Assembly: GCF_048128805.1 (NCBI RefSeq)
Contig: NC_136004.1
Location: 20,319,284-20,383,283 of the forward strand
DNA: 64,000 nt
Direction: 5' to 3'
Origin: Centroberyx gerrardi
Lineage: Eukaryota; Chordata; Actinopteri; Beryciformes; Berycidae
The translations under genes were made by a program, and so were the position numbers. The notes under the pieces were generated by a model. That model saw nothing but the letters and a program-made list of their open reading frames with translations. It was not told the DNA's origin and made no database searches. Below, in pieces: positions 1 to 13,700 of this stretch; positions within the stretch are counted from its first letter, which is position 1, and the number at the start of each line of letters is the position of its first letter.

Positions 1-1209
1 ACCAGAGACAGTGGGCACTCTCACTCCTTTGCACATAAGGCACGTTTTTTTAGAGACACATCATTTGTTGGAAAGCAGCAATATAACCAGAGGCTCCCAG
101 GATGGAAATCAACCCAAAACGACATACTGCAAAGCCTGGGAGACTGAAGAACAGCATATAGTCTTGTGTTTTGCACAGGACACATTCTTCAGTTTTACTG
201 AGCTGATAAAATGTGTTCAATGGCATTTAGGAAATATAATTCAAAATTGACAGTATAGAAGGATTTTATCTCACAGGCTGAAATGCATGTAGTACAGAGA
301 GTCTCATGAGGGTCTGGGTGCTCTCACAATGAAAGGAGTGATGAGCCATTCAAGGGCAGTTTAAGGACACAACATTCAACAAATGGATCTCTAAGTGATC
401 ACCATCAGATCTATGCACTTTACTGAAACCCTTAATTTGACCAAGCAGACAACACAGAGGAAAATATCTTATTGGGTCCCTTAGCACATCCCATTTCAAG
501 GGGAAATATTAACAATATATTATTATTTTTTTTATCATATCCCAATTATTCTTCCATCTATACAGATGTCCTGAGGTTTAACAATGCATGTTGCATTTAT
601 TTGCCAGTGTAAATAAATGGATCATGATTGTGTCTAGTCTAGACAGAGCTCCAAGCTCCAGACCATGGAGGATTGGAATCAGAGGTTTAGGAAATCTGTT
701 TCCAATCCCTTTTGGGTGATTTTTCTAGTTGTATTTAAGTGGAACTTGGTGCTTTATCTAGACACAGACCAGATGTATCTTGTTTTAATCTGCATTGGGA
801 CTTGAATACCCGGTGTAAATGGGTTAAATATAGGATGTATGTTTGGAATATATTTCTCAGAGTTATGGTCCCCCTTCCACCACTTTTACGCCTACACACT
901 ACACCCCAATATCCTGCCCCTCTGTCCACGGTGTGCAGTGTGCTCCAAGACAAATTCCTTGTATAGGGAAATGCACTTGGCAAAGGAGGCAAACAGTAAA
1001 ACGCATTAATTCAATGCTTTTGAAATCCACACTGACTTGAGACAGAGGGTGGAGAACCGAGACGACAGCACAAATCACTGAACTAGAATGGAGCTACGGT
1101 TGGAAGTCGAACAGCAATTCCATTCTAGATCCGCAACACAAAACTCTTCTGAGCTCCTCAACCCCCCGAACCCAATGGAAGACAGTGACGATGTTTCAGC
1201 GCGGCCCGC
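1..1209. other. 3' flank and probable 3' UTR of ostf1; no other gene seen
   Basis: No exon with recognisable protein similarity is visible on either strand. Minus-strand transcription of ostf1 runs into this stretch after its stop codon at 1210. A minus-strand AATAAA (plus-strand TTTATT at 596-601) is the best poly(A) signal I can point to, which would give a 3' UTR of about 0.6 kb. The open frames here are short and overlap one another on both strands, as expected of non-coding DNA. Confidence 0.5.
596..601 (-). other. Candidate ostf1 poly(A) signal
   Basis: AATAAA on the minus strand, about 610 bases downstream of the ostf1 stop codon. It is chosen because it is the first canonical hexamer found in an otherwise gene-free stretch. 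No transcript evidence is available here. Confidence 0.35.
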
Positions 1210-3697
1210 TCAGTCCGAGTCCTCGTCATCCAGGTACTCCTCGGCGTTGCTGTGTGTACGGGTGATGTCTGAAACGAGAGAAATGAGAACGACAAGTTAA
1301 TGACAGTAATACTACAATATGAGACTGCTTCTATTTCAATGCAAAACCCCTCTACCTGAAGCTTTAAGTGGGTAGAATACGTTTGTTCATCTATCGCAAA
1401 TGACGTTTTTAAGCACAATGCCTGTAAAATATCCTACAATACATCTGAAATTAGGTTGGAACATGTTTCAGAAATACACACACAAACAAAAGGACGCTCA
1501 GAAGTTTGAAGAAGAGTCTTATTCATGATGTGATGAGAGTTTAAACACATTCTACATTGCATTTATCCACAGAAATGCTTAGTACATAGGATCCAGTGTA
1601 TTGGCCAAATGTAGGACTGAAGTGCAAGTAAATGTACTGGAAACAGAAGGACAGTCAATACTAACTGTCTCGTCTCATAGCTTCTCCCACCTCTTATCAT
1701 GTACTCTCTGTGTTTGAGCTTGTGCATGTCCCAGTGGATTTTTTTAGTGTTGCAAGGCTGCCACCTACTGGTGGAAGTGACTTACTGCTTCCCTGTTTCC
1801 TCTTCAGAAGTGAGGCGCACTGGGCGTTGGTGGCCATCTCCAGAGCCAGCTTCTTCTCGTTGTTCCTGACGTCTGTCCTAGCGTCTGAAACAAACACACT
1901 CACACTGAGAAACTGGAAACTACTACGCTAAGATATACAACACTCCCTTTACCTGCTCTCTTTCTCAAACACATGAATATACAGACAGAAACACAAAAAT
2001 AGATACCATGTGTACACACATGGGCACACACACATCTCCTGTGTTTCCCTACTCCATTTGCCTCACTTCAAAAATAACTGGTAAAAAAACAATAGATACT
2101 CACTCTTGTTCAGCAACATCTCCACAATATCAGAGTAACCCTTCCAGGCAGCAGCGTGCAGAGCGGTGTCCCCGAGTTTATTCTAAAACACACAAACAAC
2201 ATTATCATCATCATTTTGACTAAAAAATGGACTTTGTTGCATTTTTGTATTTGGTTCATTCAGATTCACACTGCACAATTACAATGAACCAAGGCTTGTA
2301 AACATAAGTCACATGAGTCACAAGTAGCTAATTTTTTGATCTAAGTTTTGATAGCCTGTCATCCCGTGAGGTTAGAGAAACAAATCTGATTCCAGTCCCT
2401 GTAATTTGGCTAAACATGATAAATTTGTCTGCACTCTTTGATGTAATTTACCTTCTCTGGTGTTCATACCAGTTAAGAAAACATGAAGAAACAGCTGAAT
2501 ATCAGCATCAGTCCTGACTGCGGTTTGCCCTCAGTTCATTTTGTCGAGCTAAGCATTCCAAGCGTGAGAACTGCTGGCTATCAGATGTCAACATCTGTCT
2601 CCTTATACCCATAAAACTGTGTGTTCTGGGGTCATTTCCTCTAGTTGGTACGATTACTTCTCACTTCTTGAACTGCACTGCAGTTCAATTGGAAGAGAAT
2701 CAAGACCTGCATTTTTAGGCAGTCTTGCCCATCCCACAATGCCAGTGTGTTAATGTCACCATTCACTTTTGCCAGTTTAGGATTGCTGGGCGGATAATAA
2801 CTAATGTAACGTGATGTACTTTATTGATCCATGAAGGAGAAATTCTCTTTTCAGCTACAGAACAGCGCCACTGGAGCTAGTAGGGATTCTGTGTTTTACT
2901 CAAGGAAACTTCAGCAGGGTGGATGGTTTCTGTCAAGGGGGCTTGAACCCGAGTCCTCTAGCTCTAGAGGTTCTCCGTGTTATATCTTTATGTTCTCCTT
3001 TCTCACTACATCACCCTGCTGCCCATGTTGTAATGTGGCATGGGCTGGAAAATCCAAATGACGTCAAGCCAGGGGACCGCCATCTTTATGCATTTCATCC
3101 ATGAGAGTGAATGTCCTTGAATGACTGAAAGAGTTTCTAAATCCTTCTGACCTGCTGGTTGAGCTCCACGTTGGACTGGCCCAGCAGCAGCTCCACCACA
3201 TCTGGCACAGAGGAAAAAAAACAAGAACTGTTGAGTCACGGCTTGAGTGACGCTTTAATGACATTTAATGACATTATAGCGCAACAATCATGTAGGAACA
3301 GAGCTGGAATGTTTTCATAAAGTAAGTTCCTGTTTTTATGTGGTTCTCTGTGCATGTAAAACAATCATTCAAGCAATAACTCACACAGTTATTCACTACC
3401 TCAAATCATGTATATTTGATTTTATTTGCTGTGTATGTGTGTTGTCGTGTGTGATAAAACCCAATACAAGAAGCTGCCATCTTTGTGCACCTAATTACAC
3501 TGCCAAAAAGTAAATCTTGCACATTTCTGAATAAATATAGCGGACTCTTAGGCCCTGATGATTTCTACCTTTATGTCCTCCATGGCATCCCCAGTAGAGG
3601 GCAGTGTTTCCAGCCTTATCCAGCCCGTTGATTCCCACCTTGTTCTCCACGCATTCCCTCAGCCAGCTCAGATTGCCTATTGAACACAAACACACAA

Positions 3698-3728
<31 letters not shown>

Positions 3729-6700
3729 TAGATTCCAAGAAGAAGGACGTCAACAATGCACATAGTGTCACAGCTCCACAACAGAAACAGGGCTGCAAAA
3801 AAAAGATATGGAAATGTGTCGGTCTGCAGATCGTTGTCTCACCTCGTTTGGCTGCCTCATGCATCGGGTTGTCGATGGACTCTGCCTGCTCAGCCACTGT
3901 AGGAAGAAGAAAACAACAATATTTGTGCAAAGCCTAAGACTCTTTGATGAGGGAGAGCATCGCTACTTATTGTGGCCTTTATTAACGTTGCATGTCGAGT
4001 CAGTAATAGTTTATTTACCACATAATGTAATGATATTCAAAGTTTATCTTCCTGTGTTATGGACTCACCGTAGTTACTTGGGATTAGTCCTGTTCTCCCC
4101 CTGCATGTCCCCTTCCACCAGTTACTGTCGCTCTAAGGACGACAGAAAGGCAGTGAGAGCCTATTGGCTAAGAACAAAGATGATGCAAAGGAGTAGAGAC
4201 AAACGGGGAAACAGCAAAAGGAAAAAAATGAGACAGAAAAATGAAGTGGGAGGAAGACAGAAGAGAGAAGGTGTAAAACTTGATATTCCAAAGGAAACAG
4301 GAAGAAACAGCACCAGTTCCAAGTTAGAGCTGAAGGGGACATGAAGACATGAAGAGGAAGACAGCGGCTGACACTTGGAGGTCTTACTTACTGTGTCGGA
4401 GATGTACAAGATGTCTCCTTCTTCAAAGTACAGCTCATCTGGCTGAAGAAACGACGAAACAAATCAATGTTAGTCAGGTCTGGGCAGTCATGACAACTCA
4501 GCAAGTGTAGTGTGTGTAATGTTCTCTGTATTCTGATTCAAGTCTGCCTTTCGGATATGTGTCACATTTCACCCTCTCTCTCCGGCCCCCACCTTTCCTG
4601 TTTCTCTCCACTGTTCACCACCAACTGACACCAAAATGCTATAGAAAGTGAATCAGGTGTAATTTATCAGTGTTGGTGGAGAACAGGGAGTGGGATTGGC
4701 CACAGGGTTTGGTGGGTGAGGTAAAACTGTAATTTAAAAACATGCATTTCAGTGATTTTATCTATCAATAATAATAATAAAAAAGGCCTCAACAAATGGT
4801 CACAACAGTCACCAACAATCATCAAACATCAGAAAAACAAGGAAACTAGCAAACAAAACAAAAAAAAACCAACTTGCCGTTCTGGGGTCAAAGGTGAACA
4901 TTGCTCGGAACACCTTGACTTGGCCTAGAAAGGAGAAAACACAGATTATGTGTTCGATTAAACATTTTTGCTACGTCAGCCTCATCCCTGTATATATGAA
5001 GTTAACGGTGAGCAATGCATATGTGAGCATATGCATACACATTGAAACCACACTTGCTATTTCACAGCCCTCTAGGCTCAGCAGCTTAGTTTCACTAGAA
5101 TGAAGCCGGAGAGTCCAGCATGTAGCTTCAATGTGATCGCATTAAATAATCAAATTAATGTTCATCCCATTGAACCGAATGGTAATGTTAGGTATGATGT
5201 CAAACATTATTTTTTTCAAATAATATTCCTAGCATACCTCAGTTTTTAAATAAAATTTGCTTGCTATCATCAGTTTAGACAGCAGAATTGTGTCATGATA
5301 TCCCAAAATCACCATAGATGGAATGATGGAATCTAATATTTCATTGAAGAACCGACCACAGCCTTCATAGCACTGTCTGATCAATGAAGATTATTTTCCC
5401 TTTTATATATAATTTTCAACAACTTGTCATGAGCTAGAATGCATGGGACCTAGGCTATAGCCTTCAAAGTGCCTGTTTTTAGGCGCTTCTCCAGAACAAC
5501 TCTGCTACAGCCAACAGCAACACACATTTTTACAGTCAGTGCAACAACACCACCAAGAAAAACAACAACAACAACAACAACAAAAAAAAAAGCAGGCCTC
5601 GTCCTTCTCTGAGCCCCCTGAGGTAGCTGCCTTCAGGGCCTGTGATGGCAAACTGCAGCCAGGCTCTAGCTCTGCTGCTGGAATGCTACCAGAGTGGTTG
5701 AGGCTAAACTAGTTCATGGAGACCTAGAAAAAGAGCTTAAAGAAACACTGTCTTGTCTTGTTTTTACCAACTATTTTTCCTGGAACCAAACCAATCCATT
5801 GATGATGCATTATAAGACGTCAAAAATGCAAACCCTAACCTTTCATGGGAAAAAAATCAGCCAGTTTTTCCTCAATTCCTGAAAAGTTGACTTTTTGGAG
5901 ATATAAAGCTTCTGCAGAGCACTGATGAAATGCAGAATGTTGTATGTAGGGGTATTTGAGTTGGGTTGACATCCAAGCAGCTGAATGTATGTTATATATT
6001 TAATATAGGGCCTATAGAAGGCTCAATCAACAGCATGGTGGGCTGACTACATTGCAAGTCAAAGTACCAGCTATTGCTTTTAGTTAACCGGCTAAACAAG
6101 CCTAAATCTTGTTCAGCACTGGAGCAAAGGCAATATTGTACTTATGCTTCGCACCAGAGTTGTAGACAGACACAGACATCACTCAATCATCGGCTCTGCT
6201 TTACTCTCCTGAGTTCCACTACAGAAGATGGTCTTGCTGTATATGGTCTTGTTGGATGTCAGAAATACGCTTAAAAACATGTTCAAAATTGAAAAAACCC
6301 TCACTGGGCAGAATTTGAATATGGGCTAATGAAGATGATGGTGATACTGAATCACAAATGGCTCCTTTCAAGACACACACTGATACATTTAATATGTTTG
6401 GGATCCTGAAAACACGAGAGTGGGCGACCCTACTGTGAGCAGCCTCTCTCTTCTTCTACTGTACATTAGCGAGCTCAAGCTAACAGGTCTACATGTTCAT
6501 CTGTTCTAGGTCCACTCTGCCGTTACTGAGGGATTTCATTCAGCCAACACACTGTCCCAGTGTTTCAGAATGAGAGCGGCTGAGCTGCTAGACAAGCCGA
6601 GCTCTGTTCAACACAGCCAGTCAGTCTACTCTGCAGGCCTAGTCATGTCCTTCAAAACACACAGAAGCCTGTGCTGACTAGTCCAGGGTTCACTCTGCAT

Positions 6701-8858
6701 TTTAAAGCCTCAGGCACCGAAGTGAGTTTATTCTGACCCTCTAGAAAACAATTTGAACCCCAGGAGTTTGTACAAAATATCGTCAAACCATATCGTCTTT
6801 GCATTTGGCTTCTGGACAAGTTCCGGGCCGGCCGTGTATTTTCCTTGCAAAAGTGATTCCAACAGCACTATTCTTGTCTCAAAAACTTGTCTGATCTTGG
6901 AGACTCTTCAATTCCCCATTCCTGTTCAAAGCCCAACCCACCAATTTAACAACCTAATCCTACCAAAAAAACAAAGATAACTGTACCCACACACTGTCTG
7001 TAGCCGTACCAACATACCATGCCTTTACCTGGAAGTCCCAGTCATTAGCCCAAAAACAACAACGACTTAAATAATACAGCAGCTCTCTAGTGTTACCCTG
7101 TAACTCACCCAAAATCCACATTTTGCTTGGATAAAAGTGTGTGGCTGCTTATTCGGGGATTAGTTCCAGGTAGGCTTTGTTTAGTGTATGAGCCTCAAGT
7201 CATACATTTTTCATTGGCAAGCCAACAGACACTCGCTTGTTACTCTATTACAACAGCAGCCAGTTTATCCAATGATAATATTCAACAACGGGTCAAGTCA
7301 ACATATTTCCAAATGGAGACCCAAACAAACCCAAGACAGTTTAATACTAAAGTGTGAGAAGACAGTCAGCAGTCCTCAGAAGTGAACCAATAAAAAGGCA
7401 TGATACCCCCCTTTATAACACAAACAGCTGAAGGCATTCCTCTTGATAACTACTGATTTTGAGGAAAAGTGAAGGAAGAACGAACATCAATGAATCTACC
7501 TACTGCCCCCCTGTTGAATTTGAATAAATTTCCCTATATGGCAATGTGGCACTACAACAAAATGGCACACATCACAGCATATGATTCTCTTATGAATTCT
7601 CTTTTCACTTGCCCCCCTCAAAAGGGAGGTCAGAGGTCAGGGTCAGTAACAGAACAGCAGTGTGTTCAGCAGGACGGATGCTGGCCGAAATGGGGGCTTG
7701 ACCCTGGGTCTTCTGGTTGAAGGGCCGCCCTCTAATCACTACACCACCCGATATAGCATTGATTGACTATCTGAGGGAAGAGTAAATACGGCTGTCCAAG
7801 TAGATAATCCAACAGTCAGTGAAACCTATACCCTTCAGGTTCTGGGATGATCTGTGCTCATCTATTACTTGTTGTCCAGGACTCACTCTCATCGTCTGTG
7901 TTCCCAAATTAATTAAAGTGGATATTTAGTGGGAGAGGGGGCATAACGACTGACACAAAATGGCAGTAGATGGGAGCTGTTGCATCAAGGGAAAGCAGAA
8001 GGTATGGAGCGGTGCAGCGGTATACCCAAGAGACATAACAGACCAGGAGGGTAAACCCATATTTGAACGCCCGGGCTAGCTCAGGCACCGTCTTTGCCAA
8101 ATACGACCACAGGATCTCCCTTTCCATCCCACTGCGTACCAGCCAGCCATCTGTCAAGACACACACACACACACACCTGTCAACACAACCAGGTGAGGTG
8201 TCCTCCAGGCCATTCATTAATAACCATGAGAGTCTGAATGATGATGAAACACCCTCACTCCCAGTCCTGAAACATGACTTCTGCAGAGGGAAGCCAATGT
8301 TCATTATCTTCATTACCTAATATTCTTGGAGGGGGAGAATCAAGAATAGCAACAAGGGAGTTTAACCACAGAAAAAGTTTCCAGGAAGCAAAGCTGATGC
8401 CGTTGCAAACAATATTGATTCATCATCACTTGTTAACCTATGTGCCACTGGCTGTCAGCACTCTCCCCTGCATGGCTGATGTAAATAGGGAAGTCACAGA
8501 GGCCTGTGGCTGAAACTGGATCTCCTCTCTTTCTTTCTCTGAGCAGTGACGGCTCGGCAGCATGTGTGAAGTGCATTTTTTTTTTTTTTTGAGTGATAAG
8601 AGTTAAGGATTTCGATGGGGTGATGAAACTCTCACAGACAATCGGCAGAAATCTGTCAATTCACTGTGTCAAAAGTGCACACCGCCCGCCTGGCGCGTCC
8701 GCCACTCCGCCATCCACCCATCAGCTCACACCGCAGCCCAAGGTGTGTTGCGCTCGCAAGCGATATAGGGAGAAGTTTTTTTTAGGCGAAAATAAACAAC
8801 AAATCATTATAACGTTACGCTTACCTGGCTTGGCCGGTTTGGGAGGAGGCTTTGACAT
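1210..8858 (-). CDS. ostf1: Osteoclast-stimulating factor 1 (SH3 + ankyrin adaptor), 10 coding exons
   Basis: Coding exons in transcript order: 8825-8858, 4878-4924, 4392-4442, 4069-4132, 3843-3896, 3569-3676, 3152-3201, 2104-2182, 1786-1884 and 1210-1268. They sum to 645 nt, 214 residues plus stop, the length of human OSTF1. The protein starts [12 protein letters not shown], followed by an SH3 domain (about 15-70, with ALYDY-like [17 protein letters not shown] and IPSNYV). Ankyrin repeats follow at about 72-170 ([39 protein letters not shown]), and the acidic tail ends [10 protein letters not shown]. In other vertebrates OSTF1 is a cytoplasmic adaptor that binds SRC-type and SMN partners through SH3 and ankyrin surfaces. 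All junctions are GT-AG except the intron after exon 2, which has a GC donor (ACG|GCAAG at 4877). The neighbour nmrk1 lies head-to-head across about 680 bp. Confidence 0.97.
2812..3022 (-). mobile_element. tRNA-derived SINE with an L2-like 3' tail, in ostf1 intron 7
   Basis: Read on the minus strand, the head has a tRNA-like start (GGGTGATGTAGTGAG) and a clear RNA polymerase III B box (GGGTTCAAGCCC, near 2940-2952). It ends about 130 bp later in the tail GGATCAATAAAGTAC at 2812-2826. The combination of a tRNA promoter with a LINE-type tail is typical of fish SINEs. Its L2-like tail matches the 3' ends listed elsewhere in the window. Confidence 0.65.
3698..3724. repeat. (CA)n microsatellite in ostf1 intron 5
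   Basis: About 13 uninterrupted CA units lie close to ostf1 exon 6 (3569-3676), just upstream of its acceptor on the minus strand, so the acceptor-proximal sequence is a GT repeat. Confidence 0.85.
4878..8824. other. ostf1 intron 1 and exon 2 region; long intron without recognisable genes
   Basis: Intron 1 of ostf1 spans 4925-8824, almost 3.9 kb and the longest in the gene. It contains a tRNA-derived SINE head (7616-7752), short CA and poly-T runs, and otherwise unremarkable A/T-rich sequence. The small open frames inside it lack codon structure or recognisable protein content on either strand. Confidence 0.6.
7616..7752 (-). mobile_element. tRNA-derived SINE head
   Basis: On the minus strand the sequence reads like a tRNA 5' half (GGTGGTGTAGTGATTAGAGG, an A-box type start). 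A B box-like GGGTCAAGCCCC follows about 45 nt later. It is not a functional tRNA gene because no acceptor stem can be closed. No clear 3' tail was found, so it is a partial or old copy. Confidence 0.55.
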
Positions 8859-9536
8859 TTTTGTGAGTAACACAAAAAGACAGAAAACCACGCTGTGTGT
8901 TATTCCAACCAGAAACGTCGCTCGACTGTAAAAAGCACTTTTTCACTCCCAATGAGGAAGTTCAGCCTGCGCACTCAGGGCTACGCGGAAAAGTTGAAGT
9001 GCGCGTGCGCAAAGCTAAACCTCCCAGGGCATTCTATTCTATTCTATTCTATTCTGTTCTATTCTGTTCTATTCATACGCTGTAGCAGTCGACGCTTACA
9101 TTTTTAATCATTCCTTGATCCGAATATTATTTTTTTTTAGTCACAAGCTTTGATAGTGTATTTTGAATATTTTGAGTTTCTTATGAACAGTTCAACACAT
9201 GGGGGAGTTTGCCTCAACCTGCACAGCTTTAAACAATGTAAAGCTTGATATCTTTAGTGATCAATATGTTCAGTGGATCAATTTCAGCAGTTCATGTGGG
9301 GGTTTTTTTTCAAGGGGGAGGGCGTGAGTGACGTAGTACCTCAGATAGCAAATCACGAGTATTCAATTGCGGAAGAGTGGAGTGGAGGGAGGGAGAAGAG
9401 TTGTTGCAGGCAGCCGCTCACTTCTGCTTGCCCCTGTGCACTGTAGCTACCCTATGACCTGCTTATTAATGTGCTGTTACCCCACTTTATGTCTTACATC
9501 AGGAATCCCTCCACTGACTAGGCGTTACAAGCTGAC
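8859..9536. promoter_or_regulatory. Shared (bidirectional) ostf1/nmrk1 promoter region
   Basis: The start codons of ostf1 (minus, 8858) and nmrk1 (plus, 9537) face away from each other across 678 bp. The segment contains TGCGCGTGCGCA at 9000-9011, one base away from the NRF-1 consensus YGCGCAYGCGCR, in a locally GC-rich patch. A TTCTA/TTCTG pentamer repeat follows at 9032-9074. No TATA box is evident. Human OSTF1 and NMRK1 are also neighbours on 9q21, so a shared promoter is plausible, but the regulatory claim itself is inference. Confidence 0.55.
9032..9074. repeat. (TTCTA)n pentanucleotide repeat
   Basis: Eight to nine imperfect ATTCT pentamers with TTCTG variants near the end, inside the ostf1/nmrk1 intergenic promoter segment. 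Confidence 0.9.
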
Positions 9537-10666
9537 ATGAAGAGCCTGGTTGTGGGAATAGGCGGGTAAGTCAGGAGGATTGCACCTTTGTCTTGCTGTG
9601 TTTACCCCCATTCAAAGCATGCGTGGCTGTGTTTATTTAACCAAGCAAGTCACTTAAGAACAAATTCGTATTTACACTGATGGACTGAAAAGCCTCTTGG
9701 TGGGGAAACTGGGGGAAAGGGCAAAACAGGGAGACAAGACAAGAAGGCAACAGAAAACACAATAAAAACAGTACGATCAGCCAATAGCTAAATTCAATTG
9801 TAATAGCCGGGTTTCAACCAGTAGAGGGCAGTCGCTATGCATATTTATAACACAATATGTAGAATCTAAATACTTTGCACTAAAATGTCAAGATTTGGAC
9901 CTGAATCCATCAACAACACTACTAAATACCCAAATACAGCAGTTTTCAGCTGAAAAAAGTGGTTTTGGGGTTTAGTTACTCTTTAAAATGAAAGTAATGT
10001 AGCACAGGCATAAGCTGGAAGGACATACGTAAAGACAAATTAGCGTTAGTCATTTTGTGTGCCTGTAAATGTCTGTGTTAGAGTCCTTGAAGGCAGAGAG
10101 CTTTTTTATTTGCAGAATAGAGTTTACCTACCTTTTTAGGCTGCCATAAAGTTTTCTGGTATAAATCCATAGTATACATCATGGTAAGTGGTATAAAAGT
10201 GATGTAAGTTATATGAGGATAGAGTCTTTTAAGGGAAAAAAAAAGTATAAATGAATGCTTTTCTGAAAGTATACTTGATTTTTGTTCATATTGATGATTA
10301 TTTTGACTTATGATGACCACCAACTAGAAGTCATAGTTTACCCACCTTTCTATTTACCACTGCATCACTGCATGTCACTAATCACTGTCATGCTGAATTA
10401 AATAAAAGATTAGACTGTGTGGAGTTAAATTCTTTAATTCACTTAGATCTGCTCAAAATATGACAGATGAACAGTCTGCAAGTGACATAGTCTAGTTGTA
10501 CCAGGTGTGTAAAAGAAGGACTATTTTTAAATGTTAGTGTTGATCCATATCAGTGAGATTTTGTGTAAACTGTAACTACATCTGTTTGAAGCTTGGAAAA
10601 AAGTTGAGCAGTTTTTTAAAAGTTGGCATAATGAACACAGGTCTTCTTTGCTAGATAGATAGATAA

Positions 10667-10726
<60 letters not shown>

Positions 10727-13700
10727 CACTTTATTAATCCCCTTGGGGAAATGCTGTATGTGCTGTTTCTTGTTCTCAGGATGACTAATGGAGGAAAGTC
10801 GACCCTTTCTAGCAGTCTACACCAGCAGATACCCAACAGCTGCATCATCGCACAGGATGCATTCTTTAAGGTAGGCTGGTAGGAAGCCTGCTTCTAAACA
10901 CACACACCATACATACACACACACACATGCAGATTGAAGATATCGAGGTAAAGCATCAGAAATTGAGTTTTACAGCCATCTCGCTCAATCGTATCAAATC
11001 TTTTAGACCTTGAGACCATGAGAATTTGAGGCCATGATCAGTGTGGATTCTCTTTTCTTCAGGATGATTCAGTCGTACCTGTGGACAGCAACGGGTTCAA
11101 GCAATATGACAGTAAGGACACTTTATTTGCTCACATTATTGAATCAGGAAGTAGCAATGATTTAGTCAGGATCCTTAATTATTTATAAGCCAGCTAAACT
11201 CTTGAATCATTTCTTTCTAACTTATAACTTCCTATAACGACTTCAGTTACAGGAAAAATTCACTGTAAAACACAGCTATTAATGATGTACTTTTTGTTGT
11301 TTGGTGGTTTATTTTCTTATTCAAGTGGATAACTGGCCAAATGTAGATGAGTTGACTTCATGTCAAGATATTTCCAGCACAGCTACAATGGAGTGTAATA
11401 GCAGAACATTTTTGAACTATCTAAAACATCAACAGTGAACGTCAGGTTTGGGTGTCAGACCCTCAGTATCAAAGAGCAAGGGCACTGATGTTCAACAATC
11501 ATACAGGGACAAATCCATCATAGAAGAGGCAGAGATATACATTTCTCCACTGATAGAAGCCTCAATAGACCAGAATGCAATGCAGCCACAAGACATGTTG
11601 CGTTTTCGCCCCTTCTCTGAGGGTTGTCGAAAGGCATTCTGGGAAATGTAGGAAATCACTAACTGAAGAAGTAGAAGTAGACGAGACAGGTTGAGGGAAA
11701 GTGGGTACAACAAAAAAGTAAATTACAACACATCATCACAAAATAACTCCTGGAATGCATTGAACATCACAAACTGATTATATTTAACAGTGTTAAAGTA
11801 TCCAAGAGTGGATTTTTCCTTTAACAGTGCAGACCCTATAATCTACGGCAGGATGCTTTTGATTGGCTTGTCCCTCTGATTCAGACTTTCCTGTCTCCAC
11901 CTGGACAAACACCTGGTACATGTCAATATATTTGATGAGTGATTCTCATTGTGATTCTGTTCAGTGCTGGATGCTCTCCACATGGACGAGATGATGAGCG
12001 AGGTCGACTCGTGGCGCAGAGACCCTGAGTCGTTCCTGGCGGAGCGCGGCCTGACAGCAGAGCGCACAGCAGCTCCAGAAGACGAGGTGTTCGTGCTGAT
12101 AGTGGAGGGCTTCCTGATTTTCAACCACAGGTAAACAGCAAGGGAGGGTTCAGTCAAATCACAGCACTTGTTCCAGTTATAAATATGGTGTTCAGAACTT
12201 GTTTCGTTCCAAAATTAGATATCAACCAGTGACACTTGTTCTTAATAACAACCAGTAACACAAAATTATAACCAATAATCATATTTTTTAAAGGATAATA
12301 GCTAATTTAAGTCTTTGCTTGTTAAAATGATGCACTTTCATAGACTGAATCCTCCATATGTCAGTGACACTGAATGATGTCCTCCAGGTAATGATGTCCT
12401 CCAAAATGGATATATAGTGTTATGAAAAATAACTATTCAGTTTCGGTTTGTTATCTCTTACTGTAAAGGCTGTCTATCTCCGTGGATTTATTTGATGATA
12501 TAAAAGTTTCTTTCTTCCTAAGAGTTTAGTATAATATTCTAGATCCAAATAGTGTGATTCTCTGGCTTATTTTTGGTCTTTTACAATTTGATTGACAGGC
12601 CTTTGAATGAGCTAATGGACAAAAGATACTTCATGGAAATCCCTTATGATGTCTGCAAGGAGAGAAGATGGTGGGGATCCAGTGATGTTTTCAGATGTTA
12701 ATATAAGACACAAAATGCCAATCAATTTAAGTTCTTACACCCTCACATAAATCCTAGAATTTATTTTCCATTTTGATTGAATACTTTGTGTAGATTTCAG
12801 AGGAAATTCTCATGCATGAACTACAGTTAACGAAAATGACAAGGAAAAGAAAGAGTCCGCTCCTTCACGTGTTTGCCCTGCCCTGCCCCCTTCTTTGAGT
12901 GACAGTTCGAGGGTGTACACGCCCCCCGACCCCCCCGGCTACTTTGACGGACACGTGTGGCCGATGTACGTGAAAAACCGCCAGCAGATGGAGAGCATGG
13001 TGTCGGGGATCGGTGAGCGACTTTTGGAGCCTCTACTGTAGAGATGGCAGTTGTCGTTTATCCTCTTCTTGGATGAAGATGATGATGATGACAATGATGA
13101 TGATGATCTGTGTATTTCATATTTATCTCTCTCTTTTAGTGTTACTGGATGGGCTGGAGTCAAAGGAGGAGCTGCTGGCCGCTGTGTATAAGGATGTCAG
13201 TCGGGAAATAGAAAAGCTCAGGGGTAAGTTGCTGCTGTTAGGGTTATTTGTTTAGGATTATGATTAAGACACATTTCCCCTTGTGGTGGATATTTGTTTG
13301 GGTATATATGCTAATTTGAAACTTCATCATCCCAATTTATATACCACCAGACGTTTCCCCTGTATCATGTTTCTGCTTGCTGCAGGAAACCACACAGACA
13401 GAAACGTATCTAAAATGTCTGGCAGGATAAAAGTCTGTTATTGGCGCCAAACGTTGAATCAGATTGTTGTTTGAGAAGATGGTGGGATCCGGAGGCAAGG
13501 AAAGGAAAGTGGAAAGGGGCGAGGAAGAGGAAGAGTGGAGGAGATTGATGGACAAGGGAAGAAAGTGAGAATAAACATTTTGAGAGGAGCAGGCTTATGC
13601 AATGTTTTCGTTTTAGAGCGAGGTGAACATTTGTGCGTGTTACATTTTGAGTTATTTTTTACCCGTATCTAGATGTTATTTTGAAAGCCCGGTGTGTCAA

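Noticed and set aside
2930-2955. tRNA gene on the minus strand
   Set aside because: A B box is present, but no acceptor stem or full cloverleaf can be formed, and the unit ends in an L2-like tail; it is a SINE.
3808-4344. 178-codon plus-strand open frame
   Set aside because: It overlaps ostf1 exons 4 and 5 in antisense and its intron; the translation has no recognisable domain.
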